From Dyadobacter sp. CY343 (GTDB lineage: Bacteria; Bacteroidota; Bacteroidia; Cytophagales; Spirosomataceae), in NCBI RefSeq assembly GCF_021390335.1, contig NZ_JAJUXK010000003.1:1-64000 (forward strand): a stretch of DNA of 64,000 nt. The letters are read 5' to 3'. The position numbers were made by a program, and so were the translations under genes. The notes beneath the pieces are model-generated. The model did not search any database, had not been told where the DNA came from, and saw only the letters and a list, made by a program, of their open reading frames with translations. Below, piece by piece: positions 43,936 to 53,507 of this stretch (position 1 is the stretch's first letter; every line of letters begins with the position of its first letter).

Positions 43936-44862
43936 ATGAAAATCCTCATTGCAGACTCCATGCACCCGTCTCTTTTTGATATGCTCGAAACGCGTGGCTG
44001 GGAATATGCTTACCATCCTGAATACCGTCGGGAAGACATTAAAGCCGCGTTGCTGGAGTACGAAGGCCTGTTTATCCGAAGTAAAACACTCCTCGATCAG
44101 GAACTGCTTGCTGCTGGTAAAAAGCTGCGCTTTATCGCCAGGGCCGGCGCCGGGCTCGATCTGATCGACCTGAAAGTAGTCAAAGAAATGCGGATAGAGG
44201 TTTTTCATGCCGGGAAAGGGAATCGTGACGCAGTAGCTGAGCAGGCGCTGGGAATGCTGCTGAGTTTGTTTAATAATTTGCTGAAAGCCGATAGGGAAGT
44301 GCGACAGGGGATCTGGGATCGCGAGGGGAACCGGGGTATAGAATTAATGGGTAAAACTGTCGGACTGATCGGTTACGGCAACAATGGAAGTGCCACTGCG
44401 AAGCGACTGAGCGGGTTTGGCTGCGAAGTGCTTGCGTATGATAAGTACCGTGATCACTACGGCGATCAGTATGCTACTGAATCTTCTATGGAAGAAATCA
44501 CGCAAAAGGCAGATATTTTCAGCCTGCACGTTCCGTTGACTGACCTGAGCCGCTACCTGATCGATGATGATTTTATTGCAAAATGCGCTAAACCTTTCTT
44601 TTTAGTGAATTTGTCGAGGGGCGAGATCGTGAAATTGGATGCGGTGGTGAAAGGTTTGCAAAGTGGCAAGATCCGCGGCGCGTGCCTGGATGTGCTGGAA
44701 AATGAGAAAATCGGTAAACTGACCTCTGCGCAGCAGGAAGCTTTTGATTATCTCCGGGCTTCGGATCATGTTGTACTCACGCCGCACATCGGAGGCTGGA
44801 CGCACGAAAGCTACGTTCGGATCAATGAAGTGCTGGTGCAGCAAATTGAAGAATGGTTATAA
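43936..44862 (+). CDS. NAD-dependent 2-hydroxyacid dehydrogenase (phosphoglycerate-dehydrogenase-like)
   Basis: The 308-residue protein has the D-isomer 2-hydroxyacid dehydrogenase plan. The Rossmann motif is 'KTVGLIGYGNNGSATAKRL', and the catalytic Arg, Glu and His appear in 'NLSRGEIVKLDAV', 'DVLENEKIG' and 'LTPHIGGWTHESY'. It lacks the C-terminal ACT domain of typical SerA, so the short phosphoglycerate-dehydrogenase-like form is likely. It is divergent from pdxA, which suggests erythronate-4-phosphate or 3-phosphoglycerate oxidation feeding vitamin B6 or serine synthesis (inference). A TATTTTTG box lies at 43885-43892, 43 bases upstream. Confidence 0.88.
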   Translation: MKILIADSMHPSLFDMLETRGWEYAYHPEYRREDIKAALLEYEGLFIRSKTLLDQELLAAGKKLRFIARAGAGLDLIDLKVVKEMRIEVFHAGKGNRDAVAEQALGMLLSLFNNLLKADREVRQGIWDREGNRGIELMGKTVGLIGYGNNGSATAKRLSGFGCEVLAYDKYRDHYGDQYATESSMEEITQKADIFSLHVPLTDLSRYLIDDDFIAKCAKPFFLVNLSRGEIVKLDAVVKGLQSGKIRGACLDVLENEKIGKLTSAQQEAFDYLRASDHVVLTPHIGGWTHESYVRINEVLVQQIEEWL

Positions 44863-44870
44863 AACAAATA

Positions 44871-44889
44871 TGCCGACCAATGGTCGGCA
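44871..44889. terminator. Hairpin between the dehydrogenase gene and rplY
   Basis: TGCCGACC and GGTCGGCA form an 8-bp perfect stem with a 3-base loop, 8 bases after the dehydrogenase stop. There is no clear T-run on either side, so termination is plausible but not certain. It sits between convergent genes. Confidence 0.5.
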
Positions 44890-44923
44890 CGTTTGCATCT
44901 ATTAGCCATGAAAAATAAAATAC

Positions 44924-45487
44924 TTATTTAAGCGTACCGCGAAGCGCACGTGGTATCTCTACTGAGGCGATCGGGTTGCTTGCAGCTGTCAATATAACAA
45001 AATTTTCAGCTTTTACTGCACCAACCTTAACAGATTTTCCTAAATCCAGGTCAGTCACGTCTACATCTACATAGTCAGGAATATTTTCAGCCAGACCTTG
45101 TACGCGCAATTTACGCAATTTTTGGTTCATTTTTCCACCCTTCATTACGCCGGTGGAAGTACCTGTCAATTTAACCGGTACATCAACTTTAATTTCCTTG
45201 CCGTCAACAATTTGTAAGAAATCCGCGTGGATCAACGAATCGTTAACAGGGTGGAATTGCTTTTCCTGAAGAATCGCATTGTATATCGTCCCCTCAATGT
45301 TGAGAGTCACATCAAAAATATCCGGTGTGAAAAGCAATTCGCGGAACAACATCGCCGGTGCGTAAAAATGTACCTGCTCGTTTCCTCCGTACAGCACTGA
45401 CGGAACATAACCTTGTAAACGTAGTTCCTGGGCTTCCGTCTTGCCGAGATTCGCTCTTTTAAACCCTACAATCTCATGCTTTTTCAT
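44924..45487 (-). CDS. rplY: 50S ribosomal protein bL25 (CTC form)
   Basis: The 187-residue protein is the long general-stress CTC form: an L25 5S-rRNA-binding domain (residues 1-95, 'EIVGFKRANLGKTEAQELRLQGYVPSVLYGG') and a C-terminal TL5 beta domain ('GVMKGGKMNQKLRKLRVQGLAENIPDYVDVDVTDLDLGKSV'). It binds 5S rRNA in the large subunit. It lies 36 bases downstream of prs in the same direction, a conserved bacterial pairing. Confidence 0.97.
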   Translation of the reverse strand: MKKHEIVGFKRANLGKTEAQELRLQGYVPSVLYGGNEQVHFYAPAMLFRELLFTPDIFDVTLNIEGTIYNAILQEKQFHPVNDSLIHADFLQIVDGKEIKVDVPVKLTGTSTGVMKGGKMNQKLRKLRVQGLAENIPDYVDVDVTDLDLGKSVKVGAVKAENFVILTAASNPIASVEIPRALRGTLK

Positions 45488-45523
45488 AAGAATATTAATT
45501 AAGAAAGTTAAAAAAAATAAAAT

Positions 45524-46468
45524 TTACTGATAATTTATAAATAATGAACTAATAGATTCATGATCTCTGATCCGCCCGATCGCCTTTGCAAATATCTCTG
45601 CAACCGACAATACTCGGATTTTTTCGTTTTGCTGCTTTAAAGGAATAGTGTCTGTGATGATCAATTCCTCAAGAACAGAATTGGCAATGTTTTCGTGCGC
45701 CTTACCCGACATAATAGCATGGGTACTGATCGCTCTCACAGAACTTGCCCCTTTATCAAGGATCAGTTCGGCGGCTTTACAAAGTGTTCCGCCAGTGTCA
45801 ATCAAATCATCAACGAGCACTACATCCATGCCTTCAACGTCACCAATTACCTGCATACTGGCGATTTCGTTGGCCCGTTTACGATGTTTATCGCAAAGGA
45901 TCATATCTACATTCAGGAATTTGGCAAAGTTTCTGGCGCGAGCGGCTCCGCCCATATCGGGGGAAGCGATCAACAGGTTTTTCAGGCCAAGTGATTTGAT
46001 GTAGGGAACAAAAATCGATGTTCCTTCAAGGTGATCAACGGGCAAATCGAAAAATCCCTGGATCTGTCCCGCGTGCAGATCAATCGTCATCAAGCGATCT
46101 ACACCCACAGATGTAAGTAAATTGGCAACTACTTTCGCTGCAATAGCAACCCTGGGCTTATCTTTCCTGTCCTGGCGCGCGTATCCGAAATAAGGAATAA
46201 CAACGGTAACGTAATGCGCTGAGGCTCTCCGAGCAGCGTCGACCATCAGGAGGAGCTCCATCAGGTTATCAGCCGGAGGGAAAGTAGATTGAATTAAAAA
46301 AACATCACAACCTCTGACGGATTCCTCAAAGCTTGGCGACAACTCACCATCGGCGAACTTCCGTAAATTATATCCGCCAAGTTCTTTTCCGTAATATCTG
46401 GCAATGTCTTTTGCCAAGTATTCTGACTGACTTCCTGAGAATATTTTTACCGTATTGAATGAACCCAT
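45524..46468 (-). CDS. prs: Ribose-phosphate pyrophosphokinase
   Basis: The 314-residue enzyme has the PRPP synthase signatures: 'KIFSGSQSEYLAKDIARYYG' at the start, 'IPYFGYARQDRK', 'RLMTIDLHAGQIQGFF' and the PRPP loop 'DVVLVDDLIDTGGTL'. It makes PRPP from ribose-5-phosphate and ATP for nucleotide, His and Trp synthesis. Normal length. It heads a two-gene unit with rplY. A TAATTTTG box on the minus strand (46488-46495) is a possible -7 element. Confidence 0.98.
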   Translation of the reverse strand: MGSFNTVKIFSGSQSEYLAKDIARYYGKELGGYNLRKFADGELSPSFEESVRGCDVFLIQSTFPPADNLMELLLMVDAARRASAHYVTVVIPYFGYARQDRKDKPRVAIAAKVVANLLTSVGVDRLMTIDLHAGQIQGFFDLPVDHLEGTSIFVPYIKSLGLKNLLIASPDMGGAARARNFAKFLNVDMILCDKHRKRANEIASMQVIGDVEGMDVVLVDDLIDTGGTLCKAAELILDKGASSVRAISTHAIMSGKAHENIANSVLEELIITDTIPLKQQNEKIRVLSVAEIFAKAIGRIRDHESISSLFINYQ

Positions 46469-46506
46469 GGGTGGACTAAAATTTGCGCAAAATTAAGCAA
46501 AATCAA

Positions 46507-47082
46507 TTAATTAAGATAGAATTTATTCGAAAAAATGTAATACAACCGGACGCAAAGCCAGCCAACCAGCAACCCGACCAGCGCGCCAATGAATATATCG
46601 GCAGGGTAGTGGACACCTACGTAAATGCGGCTGTAAGCGTACAAACCAGCCCACACAAACAGCAGGCCGGCATATTTCACTTTGGTTCTCAAAAACGTAA
46701 ACCAGCTAATTGCCAGTGCGAAACTGGTAGAAGCGTGCGAAGATGCGAAACCATAGAGTCCGCCGCAACCTGTTACTTCATGCACCATTCCATCCAGGGC
46801 AGGTTCGTGGCAGGGACGGAAACGAATAAAATAGGGTTTCATCAGTCCGGAAGTAATCTGGTCGGCGATCACGACTGCTAGTAAAACAAAGATCAACTCC
46901 GCCAAACCCTTTTTCCTGTCAGAGGCCAGCGTGAATGCGATCAAAACAACATACATCGGGAACCAGGTGTATTTGTATGTGATCCACGCCATAAGCGTAT
47001 CAAGCCAGGGTGTATGCCAGCCATTCAGCCAGAGGAAAAGTTCCTGGTCGGAACGAATGAGCATCTCGACTGTTTCCGTCAT
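46507..47082 (-). CDS. PAP2-family membrane phosphatase
   Basis: The 191-residue protein has about five membrane helices and the PAP2 motifs 'KPYFIRFRPCHEP', 'YGFASSHASTSFALAISW' and 'SRIYVGVHYPADIFIGALVG', with the catalytic His residues. It probably dephosphorylates a lipid phosphate such as undecaprenyl pyrophosphate or phosphatidate. Its start overlaps the trpS stop (ATGA), so it is co-translated with trpS. Confidence 0.92.
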   Translation of the reverse strand: MTETVEMLIRSDQELFLWLNGWHTPWLDTLMAWITYKYTWFPMYVVLIAFTLASDRKKGLAELIFVLLAVVIADQITSGLMKPYFIRFRPCHEPALDGMVHEVTGCGGLYGFASSHASTSFALAISWFTFLRTKVKYAGLLFVWAGLYAYSRIYVGVHYPADIFIGALVGLLVGWLCVRLYYIFSNKFYLN

Positions 47083-48056
47083 GAGTTGAAACCTAGTACT
47101 TTACGCACTTTCACGATCGTTTCCTGTGCAATAGCGCGCGCTTTTTCTTCACCTTCTGCCAGGATCAATTCGAGTTCCGGATCATTCTCCATATAATAGT
47201 TGAATATCCGTCTTGGCTCCGCAAATTTTTCCAGCATGCATTCCAGCAAAGCCTGTTTGGCGTGACCGTAACCGTAGCCGCCATTCAGGTAGTTGGTACG
47301 CATCGTTTCAATTTCGGTGGGCGATGCGATCAGGCTGTACAATTTGAAAGTAATATCTGTATCCGGGTCCTTGGGTTCTTCCAGCGGAGTGGAATCAGAA
47401 ACGATCTTCTTGATCACTTTCTTCAATTCATTCTCTGGCAGAAAAATATCGATATAATTATGGTAAGATTTGCTCATTTTCTGACCGTCGAGCCCAGGGA
47501 TTGTCATGATCCGCTCGTCGATCTGCGGCTCGGGCAGCACCAATATATCCTCGCCGGCCAGTTGATTGAAGCGGCTGGCAATATCCTTGGTCATTTCCAG
47601 ATGTTGCTTCTGATCCTTTCCTACGGGGATGATATTCGCATTATATAGTAAGATATCAGCTGCCTGTAATACCGGATAAGTGAATAGTCCGGCGTTTACA
47701 TCGGCGAGTTTTTCGGATTTTTCTTTAAAAGAAGTTGCATTTGCCAGCATTGGAAATGGCGTAAAGCAGCTCAGGTACCAGGCCAGTTCGGTATGTTCCT
47801 GCACCCTGGATTGTCTCCAAAACACATTTTTCTTGTAGTCAAAACCGAAAGCGAGCCAGGTAGCAGCGATCGCTCTTACGAAGGCCCGACGTTCGCCGCC
47901 GTCCTTTAAAGAAGTAAGGGAGTGCAGGTCGGCTATAAAAAAGAACGACTCGTTTTTTGGGTCTTTTGAAAGCTCAATAGCAGGGGCAATAGCGCCCAGG
48001 ATATTACCTAAATGCGGTCTTCCGCTACTTTGAATGCCTGTAAGGATTCTGGCCAT
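47079..48056 (-). CDS. trpS: Tryptophanyl-tRNA synthetase
   Basis: The 325-residue class I synthetase starts 'MARILTGIQSSGRPHLGNILGAI' with the HIGH-type motif 'PHLGN', and has the KMSKS loop 'GQKMSKSYHNYI' at about residues 192-203. Length is normal. It charges tRNA-Trp. It starts 13 bases after a RelE/ParE-like toxin gene ends, so the toxin-antitoxin pair and trpS probably share a transcript, and it overlaps the PAP2 gene downstream. Confidence 0.98.
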   Translation of the reverse strand: MARILTGIQSSGRPHLGNILGAIAPAIELSKDPKNESFFFIADLHSLTSLKDGGERRAFVRAIAATWLAFGFDYKKNVFWRQSRVQEHTELAWYLSCFTPFPMLANATSFKEKSEKLADVNAGLFTYPVLQAADILLYNANIIPVGKDQKQHLEMTKDIASRFNQLAGEDILVLPEPQIDERIMTIPGLDGQKMSKSYHNYIDIFLPENELKKVIKKIVSDSTPLEEPKDPDTDITFKLYSLIASPTEIETMRTNYLNGGYGYGHAKQALLECMLEKFAEPRRIFNYYMENDPELELILAEGEEKARAIAQETIVKVRKVLGFNS

Positions 48057-48069
48057 TTAATAGATATTC

Positions 48070-48363
48070 TTAGTTACTTATTCGAGGTTTACGGCGATTG
48101 TCCCAAAACGAGAGCAGCGCAATATGATCTTGCTTAACCTCATAAAAGAGTGCACACTGTTTTGTTATAAATCCTTTCCGCACACCGGGCCTTGATTGTG
48201 AAGCCTCATACATGTAAGGAAATTCAGCTATCTGTTTAAGGACGCTATTCGTTTTTTGGATAAATCTGCTGATCTCTTTTTCTGACCAGTTTCGTTCCAG
48301 GTGTGTGATTATTTCGGCGAAGCTGCTTTCCGCTTCTGCTGTCCATTGGACTGTTAACGTCAT
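48070..48363 (-). CDS. RelE/ParE-family toxin
   Basis: The 97-residue protein has the RelE/ParE pattern: an N-terminal helical pair ('TAEAESSFAEIITHLERNWSEKEISRFIQKTNSVLKQIAEFP'), then beta strands ('RKGFITKQCALFYEVKQDHIALLSFWDNRRKP'). RelE members cleave mRNA in the ribosome, and ParE members poison gyrase. The sequence does not tell which. The gene start overlaps the antitoxin stop (ATGA), the usual coupling. trpS lies only 13 bases downstream. Confidence 0.88.
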   Translation of the reverse strand: MTLTVQWTAEAESSFAEIITHLERNWSEKEISRFIQKTNSVLKQIAEFPYMYEASQSRPGVRKGFITKQCALFYEVKQDHIALLSFWDNRRKPRISN

Positions 48364-48581
48364 AGGTACTTGGTGTACTTGTCCATTACATCCTGATGTG
48401 ATTTAGTCTGACCTGCGGCGGACTGTTTCTGACCGCGATCAATGCTATCTTTCACATGGTCAGGTGTGTCTTCCCAGAAATCAGTGCTCTTTAATTTGCT
48501 TTGGATCTCCTTCCAATCCTTCATTGGGATAAAGACACCGGTCTGTTCTCCCTTCTCATTGGACACATACTGGACATTCAT
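48360..48581 (-). CDS. Antitoxin of the RelE/ParE pair
   Basis: The 73-residue protein is hydrophilic, opening with 'MNVQYVSNEKGEQTGVFIPMKDWKEIQSKLK', which resembles the Phd/YefM or related short antitoxins that start with 'V.D..G....V.IP..EW'. The C-terminal half is highly polar ('IDRGQKQSAAGQTKSHQDVMDKY') and probably disordered until it wraps the toxin. It ends inside the toxin start codon and should autoregulate the unit (family inference). Confidence 0.82.
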   Translation of the reverse strand: MNVQYVSNEKGEQTGVFIPMKDWKEIQSKLKSTDFWEDTPDHVKDSIDRGQKQSAAGQTKSHQDVMDKYTKYL

Positions 48582-48687
48582 GGTTTTCGACAGGTTAGTG
48601 AACTTTGCCTTTTACAACATACCAAAATTCGTTAAATTGGATCAGAAATCGTAGTAAAGTCGAATAATATACCTTCAAAAACAGATA

Positions 48688-49359
48688 ATGGAATCCGCAA
48701 CGCTTCACTTTCTCAGTCAATTAGCAGCAAACAATAACAGGGATTGGTTTCAGGAAAACAGAAAGCATTATGATGCTGCGAAGGCGGATATGGAGAAGCT
48801 TGTGGGTTACCTGATCGAAGAAGTCGGGAAATTTCAGGACCTTGGAAATTTACAGGTGAAAGAATGTCTGCTTCGGATCAACAGGGATATTCGTTTCTCG
48901 AAAAATAAGGCTCCTTATAAAAATAACCTTTCAGCCGGCATTGGTCCGGGCGGCAAAAGTGCGGGAAAGATCGATTACTATTTACAGATCCAGCCCGGCG
49001 ACCAGACCTTTCTGGGAGGCGGAATGTGGGAGACTACCTCTGAGCAGCTTGCCCGGTACCGACAGGAAATCGATTATAATGCCGACGAACTGAAAGCGAT
49101 CATCGAAGATGAAAAATTCAGGACCTATTTCCCGGAAATACAAGGTGACACTTTGAAGACTGTACCGAAAGGTTACTCCAAAGAACACCCGGAAATAGAG
49201 CTGCTCAAACGCAAGCAACTTTTTTTCGTGCATCGTTTTACAGATAAAGAAGTGGCTTCCAGGGATTTCGGAAAGCAGGTTTTAAAAGGTATCGAACTCC
49301 TTAAACCTTTTGCCGATTATATGAATTATGTATTGTATGAACAGCCTACGGAGCATTGA
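48688..49359 (+). CDS. DUF2461 family protein
   Basis: The 223-residue protein fits DUF2461 (TIGR02453-like): 'FLSQLAANNNRDWFQENRKHYDAAKADMEKLV', 'RINRDIRFSKNKAPYKNNLSAGIGPGGKS', 'YYLQIQPGDQTFLGGGMW'. The family is widespread and its function is unknown. It is divergent from the antitoxin gene and lies just before dnaE, with 52 bp between them. Confidence 0.9.
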   Translation: MESATLHFLSQLAANNNRDWFQENRKHYDAAKADMEKLVGYLIEEVGKFQDLGNLQVKECLLRINRDIRFSKNKAPYKNNLSAGIGPGGKSAGKIDYYLQIQPGDQTFLGGGMWETTSEQLARYRQEIDYNADELKAIIEDEKFRTYFPEIQGDTLKTVPKGYSKEHPEIELLKRKQLFFVHRFTDKEVASRDFGKQVLKGIELLKPFADYMNYVLYEQPTEH

Positions 49360-49411
49360 CCGTTTACTGATTTCGTGCACAGCCAATCCGATCTAATACA
49401 ACCCATTCCAG

Positions 49412-52400
49412 ATGCAATTTTCCCACTTACACTGCCACACCCAATTTTCACTTCTCGACGGTGCGGCTGATATTAAGAAGCTTTTCAAAAAGGCCAAAGA
49501 AGACAACATGCCCGCCGTCGCGATTACCGATCACGGTAATATGTTCGGTGTTTTCGAGTTTGTGGCCGAGGGGAACAAGCAGGGGATCAAACCGATTGTC
49601 GGCTGTGAATTTTATGTTGTCGAAGACCGGCATATCAGGCAATTTACCAAGGATAAAAAAGACGTACGCTTTCACCAGCTGCTGCTTGCGAAAGATGAGA
49701 TAGGGTATAAAAATCTGGTTAAAATGTGTTCGCTGGGTTTTATTGAGGGAATGTATGGTAAATATCCACGGATCGATAAAGAGTTGATTGTCAAATATCA
49801 CAAAGGACTGATCGCGACTACCTGTTGTATCGGGGCGATTATTCCGAAAACGATTATAAGACAGGGAGAAGAGGCTGCGGAAAAGGAATTTAAATGGTGG
49901 CTGGATCTTTTCGGTGATGATTTTTACGTGGAGTTACAGCGTCACGAAATCCGCGATCAGTACATTGTCAATGAGGCGCTTTTAAAATTAGCCAAGAAAT
50001 ACAATGTAAAAGTGATCTGCTCAAACGATTCGCATTATGTGGATCAGGAAGATTGGAATGCACACGATATCTTGCTGTGTATCAATACCGGAGACAAGCA
50101 AAGTACACCTTCCGCAAAGGATTTTGACGACGACAAAGGTATTCCCAAGGGTTCCCGTTTTGCATTCTTTAATGATCAGTTTTATTTCAAGAAAACCAGT
50201 GAAATGATGCAGCTGTTCAACGACTTACCCGAGTCGCTGGACAATACCAATGAGATCGTTGACAAGATCAAAACACTTGATCTCAGAAAAGATATTCTGC
50301 TTCCCAACTTCCCGATTCCCGACGAGTTCAAGACACATACTTTGTCGGAAATGGCTGGAAAGAAGGAGCTTACGGCTGATGTGCTCAATCAGTGGGAATA
50401 CTTAAAACACCTTACTTTCGAAGGGGCGAAGTTCAAATACGGTACGATAACCCCTGAGATCGAGGACCGGCTGAACTTTGAGTTGAATGTGATCCGAAAT
50501 ATGGGATTCCCCGGTTACTTCCTGATCGTGGCGGATTTTATTGATGCCGGGCGTAAAATGGGCGTATTTATCGGTCCGGGCCGTGGTTCTGCTGCCGGCT
50601 CTGTGGTAGCTTACGCGACTGGTATCACCAATATCGACCCAATTAAATATGACCTGCTTTTCGAGCGTTTCCTGAATCCTGACCGTATTTCACTTCCCGA
50701 TATTGATACGGACTTCGATGATGAAGGCCGGCAGAAAGTGATTGATTATGTGGTTAAAAAATACGGGTATAACCAGGTAGCGCAAATTGTTACTTATGGT
50801 ACAATGGCCGCAAAATCGGCTATAAAAGACGTGGCCCGCGTGATGGATCTTCCTCTGGCAGATGCGAACGCACTGGCCAAGCTAGTTCCGGATAAGCCTA
50901 CCTATAATATGACGCTAAACCGGATCTTTACAGCGCCGCTGGAAGGAGAGGGTAGTTTGACAAAGAAAGAAGGTATTGCGCCGGAAGAACTTGATAATGT
51001 CAAGAAAATGCGGCAGATAGCACTTGGTAAAGATTTGCAGGCCAGCGTTTTACAGGAAGCACGGCGACTCGAAGGTACAGTAAGGAATACGGGTATTCAC
51101 GCGGCTGGTATCATCATTGCGCCAAGTGATTTGACAGAAATTATTCCGGTTAGTACTTCCAAAGACTCCGACTTTCTGATCACCCAATATCAGGGGAAGA
51201 TCATTGAAGATGCGGGTGTTATTAAGATGGACTTTCTGGGGCTGCGTAACCTTACTATTATCAAGGAAGCGCTGCGCCTTATCAAGCAGAACCATAATAT
51301 TGAGATCATCATCGACGATGTGCCGCTCGATGATCCCAAGGTTTTTGAACTGTTTCAAAGAGGAGAAACGAATGCGATTTTCCAGTTCGAATCCGACGGA
51401 ATGAAAAAGCACATGCGCGACCTCATTCCCGACCGTTTTGAGCACTTAATCGCGATGAATGCATTGTACCGGCCGGGCCCGATCGCGTACATTCCGAACT
51501 TTATCCGTCGTAAAAACGGGCACGAGGAAATCACCTACGATTTGCCTGAGTTGGAAGAGTATTTGTCTGATACTTACGGGATTACAGTTTACCAGGAGCA
51601 GGTAATGCTTCTTTCGCAAAAGCTCGCCGGTTTTACAAAAGGCCAGGCCGATACGTTGCGGAAAGCGATGGGTAAGAAGCAGATTGAGACGCTAAACAAG
51701 ATGAAAGGCGATTTCATGAAAGGCGGTGCGGAGAGAGGATTGGACGCTAAAAAGCTGGAAAAGATCTGGACCGACTGGGAGGCATTTGCATCTTATGCAT
51801 TTAACAAGTCACACTCAACGTGTTACGCATTTGTCGCTTACCAGACTGCTTACCTCAAAGCGCATTACCCTGCTGAATATATGGCGGCAGTTTTGACTAG
51901 TTCGCTGGGTAACATTGACAAGATCACATTCTTTATGGAAGAATGTAAAGCTCTGGGAATAACCGTATTGGGGCCGGATATTAATGAATCAGACAGGCAG
52001 TTTAACGTCAATAGCCGGGGTGAAATCCGCTTTGGATTGGCGGGTGTAAAAGGTAGTGGCGACGCAGCCGTGGAGTCGATTATTGAAGAGCGCGCTGCCG
52101 GAGGCGCATTTGCCGATGTTTTCGATTTTATAACGAGGGTCAATTTAAGAACGGTTAATAAGAAAACCATTGAAAGTCTGGCTTATGCGGGCGGTTTTGA
52201 TTGTTTTGAGGAATACCATCGCGCGCATTACTTTGCGGTTGAATCAGGTGAAAACGGGACTTTTATTGAGAAATTGATCCGTTATGCCAACAATTTTCAT
52301 GCAGAAAAATCGTCAGCACAAGCATCGCTATTTGGAATGCTCGGCGACGGCGGTTCCATGTTAGCAAAGCCAAAGGCGGCAGATGTAGGTCCCTGGGACG

Positions 52401-53062
52401 ATCTGGCGAAATTGCGTTATGAACAGGAAGTAGTAGGATTTTACATTTCCGGGCATCCACTGGATACTTTCCGTGTCGAGATGGATAATTTTTGCAATTG
52501 TACCGTAGATAAATTAATGGAAATCCCTGAGGGCGAACGGTCGCCGAGGTATTTCGGGAAAGAAGTAAATGTGGCGGGAATTGTGACCAGTGCGCAGGAA
52601 AGAATGTCCAAAAACGGAAGCTACTTTATGATTTTCAAATTGGAAGATTATAAAGGTTCAATTGAAATGCTTTTGGGTGGCGAGGATTACATTCGATTTA
52701 AGAACTATTTACAGGTCGGGCAGTTCCTATATATCAAAGGGAAAGTGCAGAATCGCTGGAAACAGGAAGACCAGTTTGAATTCAAGATTACACAAATACA
52801 GCTGCTTCCGGAGATTATGGGGAAAATGTGCAGGAAGATTCGGATCAATCTCACGCTCGACCAGATTGATGCCCAGTTCATTCATTTACTCAATGATACA
52901 TTCAGTAGTCACCCAGGTCAATGCGCTGTGAATATGACAGTTGTGGATCCGGATACGCGTTTGGAAGTGGAGATGCTTTCGCGCGGTTACAGGGTCGCGC
53001 CTACCAATGATCTCTTCAAAGTATTGCGCGGATTTCACGGGGTACAATTCTTTTTGAACTAA
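49412..53062 (+). CDS. dnaE: DNA polymerase III alpha subunit
   Basis: The 1216-residue replicase has a PHP domain (residues 1 to about 210, 'FSHLHCHTQFSLLDGAADI' and 'AITDHGNMFG'). The polymerase core includes 'GPGRGSAAGSVVAYATGITNIDP' and the catalytic 'PDIDTDFDD' at about residue 430, then the 'ALYRPGPIAYIPNFIRRK' and 'YQEQVMLLSQKLAGFTKGQAD' blocks, a helix-hairpin-helix region and an OB fold ('VNVAGIVTSAQERMSKNGSYFMIFKLED'). The PHP metal residues look intact, though proofreading activity is not proven. It is the main replicative polymerase. The gene is followed by trxA with an 87-bp gap. Confidence 0.98.
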   Translation: MQFSHLHCHTQFSLLDGAADIKKLFKKAKEDNMPAVAITDHGNMFGVFEFVAEGNKQGIKPIVGCEFYVVEDRHIRQFTKDKKDVRFHQLLLAKDEIGYKNLVKMCSLGFIEGMYGKYPRIDKELIVKYHKGLIATTCCIGAIIPKTIIRQGEEAAEKEFKWWLDLFGDDFYVELQRHEIRDQYIVNEALLKLAKKYNVKVICSNDSHYVDQEDWNAHDILLCINTGDKQSTPSAKDFDDDKGIPKGSRFAFFNDQFYFKKTSEMMQLFNDLPESLDNTNEIVDKIKTLDLRKDILLPNFPIPDEFKTHTLSEMAGKKELTADVLNQWEYLKHLTFEGAKFKYGTITPEIEDRLNFELNVIRNMGFPGYFLIVADFIDAGRKMGVFIGPGRGSAAGSVVAYATGITNIDPIKYDLLFERFLNPDRISLPDIDTDFDDEGRQKVIDYVVKKYGYNQVAQIVTYGTMAAKSAIKDVARVMDLPLADANALAKLVPDKPTYNMTLNRIFTAPLEGEGSLTKKEGIAPEELDNVKKMRQIALGKDLQASVLQEARRLEGTVRNTGIHAAGIIIAPSDLTEIIPVSTSKDSDFLITQYQGKIIEDAGVIKMDFLGLRNLTIIKEALRLIKQNHNIEIIIDDVPLDDPKVFELFQRGETNAIFQFESDGMKKHMRDLIPDRFEHLIAMNALYRPGPIAYIPNFIRRKNGHEEITYDLPELEEYLSDTYGITVYQEQVMLLSQKLAGFTKGQADTLRKAMGKKQIETLNKMKGDFMKGGAERGLDAKKLEKIWTDWEAFASYAFNKSHSTCYAFVAYQTAYLKAHYPAEYMAAVLTSSLGNIDKITFFMEECKALGITVLGPDINESDRQFNVNSRGEIRFGLAGVKGSGDAAVESIIEERAAGGAFADVFDFITRVNLRTVNKKTIESLAYAGGFDCFEEYHRAHYFAVESGENGTFIEKLIRYANNFHAEKSSAQASLFGMLGDGGSMLAKPKAADVGPWDDLAKLRYEQEVVGFYISGHPLDTFRVEMDNFCNCTVDKLMEIPEGERSPRYFGKEVNVAGIVTSAQERMSKNGSYFMIFKLEDYKGSIEMLLGGEDYIRFKNYLQVGQFLYIKGKVQNRWKQEDQFEFKITQIQLLPEIMGKMCRKIRINLTLDQIDAQFIHLLNDTFSSHPGQCAVNMTVVDPDTRLEVEMLSRGYRVAPTNDLFKVLRGFHGVQFFLN

Positions 53063-53149
53063 GTTGTATTGGAAGTAAATGAGGAACTTTTAGATACTAA
53101 AAATCCTTATTATATCAGATTTATAAAAAAACATTAGACATTTTGTAAC

Positions 53150-53482
53150 ATGGGAAAAGCACTTGAAATTACCGATAGCACCTTTGAAGAACTGATCCAA
53201 AGCGACAAGCCAGTACTTGTTGATTTCTGGGCAGAATGGTGCGGACCTTGTAAGATGATCGGGCCGGTTGTAGAACAACTTGCCGGAGAATATGAAGGCA
53301 AAGCGGTGATCGGTAAAATGGATGTGGATATGAACTCTTCGGTACCAGCGAAATTCGGTATTCGCAGCATCCCAACCCTGATGATCTTCAAGAACGGCCA
53401 GTTAGTTGATAAAGTTGTAGGTGTTGTTCCTAAGACAACGCTTGAAGACAAGTTGAATGCACAAATCGAAGCTACTGTATAA
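53150..53482 (+). CDS. trxA: Thioredoxin
   Basis: The 110-residue protein has the classic active site WCGPC (C31/C34 in 'FWAEWCGPCKMIGP') and 'FGIRSIPTLMIFKNG' with the cis-Pro. It is a general thiol-disulfide reductant in the cytoplasm. It lies downstream of dnaE in the same direction and is closed by its own terminator at 53508. Confidence 0.97.
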   Translation: MGKALEITDSTFEELIQSDKPVLVDFWAEWCGPCKMIGPVVEQLAGEYEGKAVIGKMDVDMNSSVPAKFGIRSIPTLMIFKNGQLVDKVVGVVPKTTLEDKLNAQIEATV

Positions 53483-53507
53483 ACAGCCTTCTACCGATAG
53501 ATAAATG

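Noticed and set aside
44871-44889. Small RNA gene or riboswitch near rplY
   Set aside because: Only one simple hairpin is visible between convergent genes; no further conserved structure can be seen.
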